A DNA stretch of 64,000 bases from Escarpia spicata. Lineage: Eukaryota; Annelida; Polychaeta; Sabellida; Siboglinidae. The notes under the pieces were generated by a model. That model saw only the letters and a program-made list of their open reading frames with translations. It had not been told where the DNA came from and made no database searches. The position numbers were made by a program, and so were the translations under genes. Positions 58,901 through 64,000 of this stretch are shown here, piece by piece (positions within the stretch are counted from its first letter, which is position 1; every line of letters begins with the position of its first letter). The DNA lies in contig OZ023213.1 in the NCBI GenBank assembly GCA_963995525.1, forward strand, positions 17,733,511-17,797,510. The letters run 5' to 3'.

Positions 58901-61900
58901 AATTATCGTTTCATCGGAAGGTATAACGCATACTTTCTCACACTATTTGGGGTCATTCATAAGGCGTGACAAAGAACTAGAGGGTCTCACAATATTCACA
59001 AATTACATTGTCGCTACATACTTTCTGACGTTCGATAAGATGCAGGATTGCATGTTTGAAAGGTGATACATCTGTGACAATTTAACATTTATTTAACTAT
59101 TAATGTCCTTGATCTACATGGACAAGCGGTGTATGTGTTTCCTTTGCTTTATTAGCTATAAATATTTTATCCAGCCGGTATAATCAGGATTGAGTGAACG
59201 TGCCAAGCAGTATTAGTATTTGAAATTTGGTCACGTGTGTTGAGTGTCCAATGGATTTCTGCTTTAGTTGTCAATAAATAAACAACGGGCGGCGAACAAT
59301 ATTAGGGTGATAAACGTAGCACAAGAGAACACTAACAAGAGGTGTCTGTTACAACCAGTACTGTAATAATCGACCAGTAATGTAATAACCATTCACTAAT
59401 ATAATAATCGACCAGTAATGTAATAACCATTCACTAATATAATAATGCAATACAAACGAAGAAGATGATTGTGATGAAGATGATTATGGAGATTATGAGG
59501 AGGGTGTTAGTAGTGCTGATGAAGACGGTGATGATGAGGATGATAATTGATTACGATGATGATAAGGAGGAAGATCAAAACAATTAGCACAATTAAGGGG
59601 TCGTAATGATTATAATTCTAAAGATGATTATGATGGCTATGATGGTGATGATGATAATGAGGACGGTGGTGTTAGTGATGATGATGACGTTAGTAATCGT
59701 CATGAAGACGGTGATAATGACGAAGATAAATTAATGTAATGATTATGAGGAAGACGATGAAGATAACGAAGGCGTCATCTTACTGATGAAGATGATGATC
59801 ATTATGACTACGATGACAAAGACGGCATCGACGACGATGATGATCATGACGAAGATAATGAAGAGGATGGTTATTATTATTACGATGATGAGGACAACGA
59901 CAATGATATACTTAACTTAATAATTTGTATTACATTACTGGTCGTTATTTCATTACTGGTCGATTATTACATTAACAGTTGTAACAGGCGAGTCATATTT
60001 GCATCTAATTCATAATTAAACTATACACATTTGTATTCTGTTCTGCTCTTTCATTTTTATTAGAAATGTCATCAAAACAATCGTAGCTAGCAGGTACCTA
60101 CTGATATGCCTATGACCGACGACGACTACTTCACAGAGACCAGTTATATACGACTGGTTACCCCCATCACGTCTGAAACTGAGGTACCGATTGATACCTA
60201 GACATTGCGATTCAACCGTTCCTTTGGGGGGCACTCGGCCGTAGTGACTAGCGCACCGTGTGTGACTCTTTCTGTCCGGACTGCCGCCGACACTCAATAT
60301 GAACGTGTCAAGCCTTATGTGATTGTTGCCTAAAGAAAACATAAGTAATTACCATCTTATAGTACAAACTACCACGCCAAACCATATGACGATACTCACC
60401 ATAATACGGCTTGAACTCTAACTATGCGATAAGCAGCAATTCGGGCGGAAAGATTCGACTTCAATAGAATGTTTACAAGCGCCCCGATCTCAACTCCCTT
60501 CCCAATCCCGATCGCGTCACGCGCTCGGTTCGAGTGTAGTTAATAATTATAAGTGATCGCGCGGCGCGATCAGGAAGAGAGTAGAGATAGGAGTGTTTGC
60601 AAACACTGTCTCTTAATTGGCCTTTTGCGTTCAATCAATAAATTATAGTCAATTAATTGAATAGAAAAACATTAATATACATTATCATTATGAAATATAT
60701 AAATTTAGTCAGCGTGTGTTTATGTGTATGTGTGTATATGTGGGTATGTGTTTATGAGTGTGTGTATGTGTGTGTGTATGCATGTATGTGTGTGCCTATA
60801 TATATATATATGTGTGTGTGTGCGTGTGTTTGTGTGTATATGTGTATGTATGTGTGTGTGTGAGTGTGTGAGTGTATGTATATGTGTGTGTGCTTGTTGT
60901 TGGCATTTTACCCGGCATCCGCGACCTTATTTCAAAAACGTTCATTCATGCACAGCGCTTTATTTGAGGGTCAGAGTGTTTATGTTCGGAATAATATGTA
61001 GGCCATGGGCGTAAACAAACCACGCATTGCTGTATGATCCATATATAAACGCAGGCCCATATACTGGGGTATTATGGGCGGAACGTCACCGCGACAAAAT
61101 ACTTAATAGCATCCATCCCCCTCCCACCCGTCGTCTTCCCACGTCATGTACGACAACATCTAATAGCATCCATCCCCCTCCCACCCCTCGTCTTCCCACG
61201 TCATGTACGACAACATCTAATCGCATCCATCCCCCTCCCACCCCTCGTCTTCCCACGTCATGTACGACAACATCTAATAGCATCTCCCCCCTCCCACCCC
61301 TCGTCTTCCCACGTCATGTACGACAACATCTAATAGCATCCATCCCCCTCCCACTCCTCGTCTTCCCACGTCATGTACGACAACATCTAATAGCATCTCT
61401 CCCCCTCCCACCCCTCGTCTTCCCACGTCATGTACGACAACATCTAATAGCATCCATCCCCCTCTCACCCCTCGTCTTCCCACGTCATGTACGACAACAT
61501 TTAATAGCATCCATCCACCTCCCACCCCTCGTCTTCCCACGTCATGTACGACAACATCTAATAGCATCCCTCCCTCTCCCACTTCTCATCTTCCCACGTA
61601 ATGTACGACAACATCTAATATCATCCATCCCTCTCCCACTCCTCGTCTTCCCACGTCATGTACGACAACATCTAATAGCATCCATCCCTCTCCCACTCCT
61701 CGTCTTCCCACGTCATGTACGACAGCACCACAGGTTGAGTGCGACTCCTGAAAAAAATGGAACATCACCACAAATAATCTCCATCAGCAGCATCCATCGC
61801 CGTCTCGTCTTCGATGCCAGTCCGATAGACAGGAACTAAGTTTTCGGCTGAAACGTTTATACTTGACTCAAATTCACCAAAATGCTTTCCGTCAAAACGC

Positions 61901-64000
61901 AGTACCAAAACCATCCATGCTACGGGCCTGCAATATACAGGGTGAGACTCTTTTGGAAACCCACAAATATATAAATTCTACATATGCCCCTTTAGGTTAA
62001 ATCCATGTTTTCATGTCGACATTATTGTGTGTGTATCCTGGTGGCGAGTGCTGCTACGGACGCCATTCGACCTGTAAGGGTTAACATATATGTGGATCAG
62101 GCTGTACACCATATATGTATATATAAAACTGCAAAGTGGATTTTTTTTAGCTGGAACAGGCAAGTTCTGATGGCGGAGATTATGATGAGTCAGCGGAATA
62201 TGGCAAGCACATTAAAAGCATTAACGAGGATCTCCAAGACTGGGCAAGGAGAAAGCGAAGCACAATAATCCGACCCACTCGCCACCGAAACACGGTGAAA
62301 CTTCTGTCGGAAACTCGATTGCTGCGCAATTCGACAGCGGTGACAATTACACTCGGACACACTGCTAGGCTATTTTATGAGCATGATTAAAAACGGAACA
62401 AGAGAGAGGGACGTGGTAGAGAGCTCAACTATCTTGACGTTTAATGCTTCTTTCGATATCTGGAAGACCAATACTGCGCCCTCACTCCTATATCAACCGG
62501 GTTTCACAAGCCCCAGTTCTGCATGTCACGATCGTACGTAATGCAACCAGAGTTCGCCGCACGCGAGCGACCGAAGAAGCGCTGTAATGATTGGCATGAA
62601 TTCGTCACCATAATTCCATGTTGTCCGTATCGCATAGAGGGTGGGCAGCGAAGGTCTTTAGCCCGAGCGCGCTACCAGAAGAGGAGTGAAGATAAACCCC
62701 GTCACCGGTCAAGCTCAGCTGCTTCATCACCAAGATGTTTCGTGGATCCGGCAGGAGTTGCTAAACAAGTGGTATTTGTCATAGACTGAAACAATGACAT
62801 ATAGATCCTGACGGTGGTGGGCCATGGCGAGTCTGTTTTGCAAAAAATCGCCATAGATCTGGCGTTTCGAGAACTCCACCCCTACTCGACTGCAACATCT
62901 CCAACAGCGAGGCGACAAGTTCTAGCATTGTTCCCACTCTCCCCGCCGTCACATAGTTGCTGAAAAGAGATAACTTTGCGAAGTACCTGCCTTTCTACAC
63001 GAGAGTGGTGGAACACTTAATGTGTCTACCAACAACGGCCTATTCCACAGAGACGGCGTTTTAGGGCTTCCTCGCATCATGTCTAAATTCCGAACGACCG
63101 TGGGTCAGCTCCACGTGAACAATTATGCTATCTCAAAAAGAAGGCCATCGACTCCATTGATCTGGAAGTTGTGGCTGACGAATGTTTTAGCTTCGTAATT
63201 CTCAAAAGCATATCTACACGTATATCAGACTTGTACGATGTACTCTCCACCCTGCGGAGTACACAGAAGTGTCAACGAATAAACAATAAAACACATCAAT
63301 TATAGTTTTATTTTTTTATTTTGGTACGATATGTACTTTACAGCAGACATGCGCTGTTTGTATTATTCAACATATTTGCTCTCATAGACGTTTTAAGACC
63401 ATCGGGCAACCTTTCGGCCGCCTGGCATCCAACCCACATCGGGCAGTTTGTCTTGTCTGGGCCGTTGTTTTTGTTCTCGAAAAACAGGAAATAATTTTAG
63501 GGATGTATGTTCTGCGGCTATTTAAGCACACTTCGCCACCGACGCACAACAGGCTGCGTTCATCATGAAACGTTGGATGACTATTACTCGTTTTCAATAT
63601 ATGGTGTATCAATACACCGGTGCCGCTACTGAGCGGTCACGGTTGAGCGATCAAGTGGAACAGGTCACGTGACACGGTCCGGGCCCCGTAGCTGAGTATG
63701 AGTCAGCTTGTGGTTAAGACGGGGCAAGCATAGGTTGTCTAATCAGAACGGAAACAGTTATATTAATGCCGGGCAGATTTAGACGTAACGGCCATATAAC
63801 GTCCGTGTTTTTCGGTGAACAATTATATGGGTCTTACCACTGCTCCCTGTATCCCTGTTGTAGATGACGACGAAGGAGAAGTTATATATGTCGCCAAAGT
63901 CAACCATCCACCAGGCGTTTCTGCTCCAGTCCGTGTCTGGGAATGCGCAGTGACCTGCACCCGCACTTGGATTTGTGTCGCCGTCGACGGCCAGCCCAGC
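40575..64000 (-). CDS. Fucolectin-EGF-Fn3 transmembrane receptor with ITAM-like tail (5' end outside window)
   Basis: Type I membrane receptor model built from ten minus-strand exons, each with AG acceptor and GT donor and with matching phases: FTP part 1 63838->64000; FTP part 2 60117-60329; EGF 58315-58407; EGF 55205-55348; Fn3 52914-53243; Fn3 part a 45025-45101; Fn3 part b 42817-43042; TM 41274-41397; juxtamembrane 40884-40957; tail 40575-40654, stop TAG. Roughly 510 residues are visible; signal peptide and first FTP strands lie beyond 64000. Domain order suggests glycan or adhesion recognition outside and a signalling tail inside (inference). No kinase or phosphatase domain follows the TM segment. 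Similar FTP-EGF-Fn3 receptors are expanded in molluscs. Introns reach 8 kb and are full of transposons. No disabling mutation was found. Confidence 0.8.
41274..41397 (-). CDS. Receptor transmembrane exon
   Basis: Encodes a short extracellular stalk (TAIPCVQAVNDGLGTG) and a 24-residue hydrophobic helix (WIGIAVATFILGFIIAIALL, then LAAM) followed by Arg from the next exon as stop-transfer. Acceptor TTGTAG, donor GTGAGT, ending in phase 2. Confidence 0.85.
41400..42810. other. Receptor intron, no separate gene seen
   Basis: AT-rich intron between the TM and Fn3b exons. No transposon recognised. Confidence 0.4.
42817..43042 (-). CDS. Receptor second Fn3 domain, second exon
   Basis: Reads SGCDEIVSVRVWYKR, then TDTWSYKT, IIDRLTDETYLVKVSTTN and an Asn/Ser-rich end; the VWYKR strand and YLVKV strand are the C and F strands of an Fn3 fold. 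Acceptor TTTCAG, donor GTGAGT; starts phase 0, ends phase 1. Confidence 0.8.
43100..43940. other. Receptor intron, no gene seen
   Basis: Intron DNA; small ORFs on both strands (43389-43631, 43730-43972) have no motif. Confidence 0.35.
43950..44275 (+). mobile_element. LINE reverse-transcriptase C-terminal fragment
   Basis: Inside the receptor intron, opposite strand. Degenerate frames show KSLHRLPVRQSIILKICAIT, a SYDTRFVPRVKI-like segment and a FSVVAPTFWNMFPL end, the usual 3'-terminal part of LINE ORF2 proteins. Several stops. 5' part absent. Confidence 0.6.
45025..45101 (-). CDS. Receptor second Fn3 domain, first exon
   Basis: A 77-base exon reading PDTPIIEIVAMLVQNYSYNI and VVIWK (A, B and C strands). 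Acceptor TTTCAG, donor GTCAGT. It enters in phase 1 and leaves in phase 0, fitting both neighbours; without it the phases of 52914 and 43042 would not match. Confidence 0.7.
46335..46760 (+). pseudogene. P2X7-like C-terminal (Zn-binding) domain remnant
   Basis: Plus-strand frame reads YSEDNENQIDFEAAGYRFEP, an acidic stretch, then NEIDWCRCGKC, and after a one-base frameshift near 46571 TRTEYVCCQE; further on ITDEPKFRAA resembles the next conserved step. The WCxCGxC...VCCxE pattern is that of the zinc-binding ballast-type domain of P2X7, which is widespread as a stand-alone, repeat-like gene in invertebrates. No channel part is present. Lies in a receptor intron, antisense. Confidence 0.55.
46770..52200. 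other. Large receptor intron, AT-rich; one possible transposon-protein fragment
   Basis: Mostly unrecognised. At 48700-49050 (minus) an open frame holds ALAWNYRPRP, VMWSKRCKQWLLHNRP and DVFIKKYHNAS, which looks like protein-coding, repeat-type sequence with basic Trp motifs, but I cannot name it. No RNA genes seen. Confidence 0.35.
52256..52399 (+). CDS. EGF-like exon, plus strand, copy 2
   Basis: Exon of 144 bases after a TTTATTCCAG acceptor: CRFASTSASLGSCIFPCRCT, NGCNTTTGQDGHPSGY, WEGSACQT. Near-identical to 39104-39270. It lacks the 23 bases that hold a Cys codon in the twin, so one half-cystine is missing. Lies inside the receptor's intron on the opposite strand, with no partner exons found nearby; the GTTCGT donor is weak. 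Probably a transposed or duplicated orphan exon. Confidence 0.5.
52914..53243 (-). CDS. Receptor first Fn3 domain
   Basis: A 330-base exon encoding a whole Fn3: TPYFELLNIPEV, SSVTVTWPKAKN (conserved Trp), HYYYVVWLRAEGE, VTGLQFNTYYSVKVEPYR, ending KINCI. Acceptor CTCCAG, donor GTAAGT, both ends phase 1. Confidence 0.88.
53480..55045 (+). mobile_element. RTE-like LINE: 5' region and endonuclease part, decayed
   Basis: Inside the receptor intron, opposite strand. After a GC-rich 5' region (53520-53760) comes a split endonuclease: IGTWNVRNVHAIGK and IVGLTETRR (53765-53971), later frames with VIQVYAPT, VDAFED, GNTNDRGLRLLEFA, WHSPDG and TLTPQRF-like steps, then FDLEKFQDPNIAMQFKATIG and RKRQPWVPDDIMKLCDQR (54598-54828), EALKRYRKLNKDTRKR (54832-55044). 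It is the type often misannotated as craniofacial development protein 2-like. Many stops; RT lost. Confidence 0.82.
55205..55348 (-). CDS. Receptor EGF-like exon 2
   Basis: Eight cysteines in MEGF/laminin-like spacing: CEQGTHGTNCKEDCGHC, LCDIKNGHCPSGC, then VVCKT. Acceptor TTGTAG, donor GTAAGT, phase 1 at both ends. Confidence 0.85.
55368..55660. repeat. (GTAT)n/(GTAC)n microsatellite
   Basis: Tetranucleotide tract about 20 bases upstream of the EGF exon 2 acceptor (minus sense). Confidence 0.95.
56629..57632 (+). pseudogene. Gypsy-like gag with CCHC zinc knuckle
   Basis: Structural protein of the LTR element. ATG at 56629 is followed by a TAA six codons on and a TGA near 56811; a frameshift near 56820 leads to a capsid-like part (DAFIQRFESYA-type segment), then the long open stretch 56940-57632 with LLQGVVLDVY, a helical capsid C-terminal region and the knuckle CFLCNKQGHIARDC. 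Broken at least three times upstream. Confidence 0.8.
57655..57905 (+). pseudogene. Retroviral-type aspartic protease remnant
   Basis: GNVRVLLDTRCSGAVV has the DTG-type active-site triad in the form DTR (Gly replaced by Arg), followed by a TAA. Only the first part of the protease remains before the deletion. Confidence 0.55.
58050..58310. other. Receptor intron remainder, no gene
   Basis: AT-rich DNA between the LTR element and EGF exon 1. Confidence 0.4.
58315..58407 (-). CDS. Receptor EGF-like exon 1
   Basis: Six-Cys module: CQDCPSTSTCNDVIGCDSC, APGKQQPNCTK. Acceptor TTTCACAG, donor GTGTGT, phase 1 at both ends; symmetric, so it can be added or lost without changing frame. Confidence 0.85.
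59346..59987. mobile_element. MITE with inverted ends around a GAT-rich tract
   Basis: Left end CTGTTACAACCAGTACTGTA and right end (minus sense) CTGTTACAACTGTTAATGTA continue as a shared GTAATAATCGACCAGTAATG block, so inverted repeats span about 45 bases. ACCAGTAATGTAATA is repeated several times near the ends. The middle (59455-59905) is an imperfect GAT/GAA trinucleotide tract. No ORF with a transposase motif. Target duplication not clear. Confidence 0.7.
60117..60329 (-). CDS. Receptor FTP lectin domain, second exon
   Basis: Encodes RLDTFILSVGGSPD, RCASHYGRVPP, VESQCLGINRYLSFRRDG and the C-terminal LCEVVVVA strand typical of fucolectin/tachylectin-4/pentraxin-1 domains. Acceptor CTTTAG, donor GTCATA, phase 1 both ends. 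Confidence 0.85.
60715..60900. repeat. GT/GTAT microsatellite
   Basis: Interrupted (GT)n and (GTAT)n with TATATATATA in the middle. ORFs inside are artefacts. Confidence 0.9.
61104..61732. repeat. 57-bp minisatellite, 11 units
   Basis: Unit runs from TAATAGCATCCATCCCCCTC through CTCGTCTTCCCACGTCATGT to ACGACAACATC. Most units are 57 bases (19 codons), a few 56. Because 57 is a multiple of three, long frames stay open on both strands (270 aa on plus), without sign of a gene. Confidence 0.95.
61740..63830. other. Receptor intron between FTP exons 1 and 2; one open exon-like frame
   Basis: At 62149-62388 (plus), after a TTTTTTTTAG acceptor-like site, 79 codons stay open with acidic then basic content (SSDGGDYDESAEYGKHI, DWARRKRSTI), ending TAA; no ATG is needed if it is a terminal exon, but nothing recognisable. 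The rest (62400-63800) is unassigned. Confidence 0.35.
63838..64000 (-). CDS. Receptor FTP lectin domain, first exon (cut by window end)
   Basis: Encodes AVDGDTNPSAGAGHC, NAWWMVDFGDIYNFSFVVI and YNRDTGSSG, the first half of an FTP domain. Donor GTAAGA, phase 1, joining exactly to 60117-60329. The canonical RxDxxxxR sugar motif is not present as such (YNRDTGSSGNNHIR across the junction), so fucose binding is uncertain. Confidence 0.85.

Noticed and set aside
61104..61732. CRISPR-like regular repeat
   Set aside because: Units are contiguous with no unique spacers, and this is animal DNA.
61027..61839. 270-aa plus-strand ORF
   Set aside because: Arises because the 57-bp repeat unit is a multiple of three; frames on the other strand are open as well.

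Overview
The window looks like nuclear DNA of a marine invertebrate, most likely a mollusc or another lophotrochozoan (inference). It is AT-rich, has long CA/GT, CAGA and GTAT microsatellites, small exons with GT..AG introns, many decayed transposons, and an animal receptor gene of the fucolectin (FTP)-EGF-Fn3 type. There is no prokaryotic gene organisation. The only dense, GC-rich coding block (1-5.4 kb) is a Polinton/Maverick (adintovirus-like) element.

Layout. 1-5.8 kb: right part of Polinton A (+): protein-primed family B DNA polymerase C-terminus, small membrane protein, packaging ATPase, small basic protein, two genes fused by a deletion, core-like protein, major-capsid-like protein and adenain-like protease; several carry lesions. 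5.9-24.8 kb: two tandem, diverged copies of a paraoxonase (PON)-like gene on the minus strand (copy A exons 3-9 at 6711-11681; copy B at 18541-22454, clearly broken), separated and interrupted by repeats, plus a Polinton B remnant (22.86-24.59 kb) between copy B and an isolated PON exon 2 (24.74-24.81 kb). 26-37 kb: transposon graveyard (RTE-like RT, a Tc1 element with intact TIRs, a nearly complete CR1-like LINE, a Jockey-like LINE end, minisatellite).

40.6-64 kb: one minus-strand gene whose ten exons (5' end off the window) can be joined with every splice phase agreeing: FTP lectin domain, two EGF-like modules, two Fn3 domains, a transmembrane segment and a short cytoplasmic tail holding YDQL and YDVI 12 residues apart, an ITAM-like arrangement. 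Its introns hold an RTE-like fragment, a deleted gypsy element, a MITE with inverted ends around a GAT-rich tract, a 57-bp minisatellite, a P2X7-like (ZnF) remnant, and an opposite-strand EGF exon that has a near twin at 39.1 kb.

The best candidate for something new is this lectin-type receptor with its ITAM-like tail. Second are the PON-like duplicates, which lack a catalytic His and part of the calcium-ligand set expected of paraoxonases. All domain calls are by eye. No searches were run.
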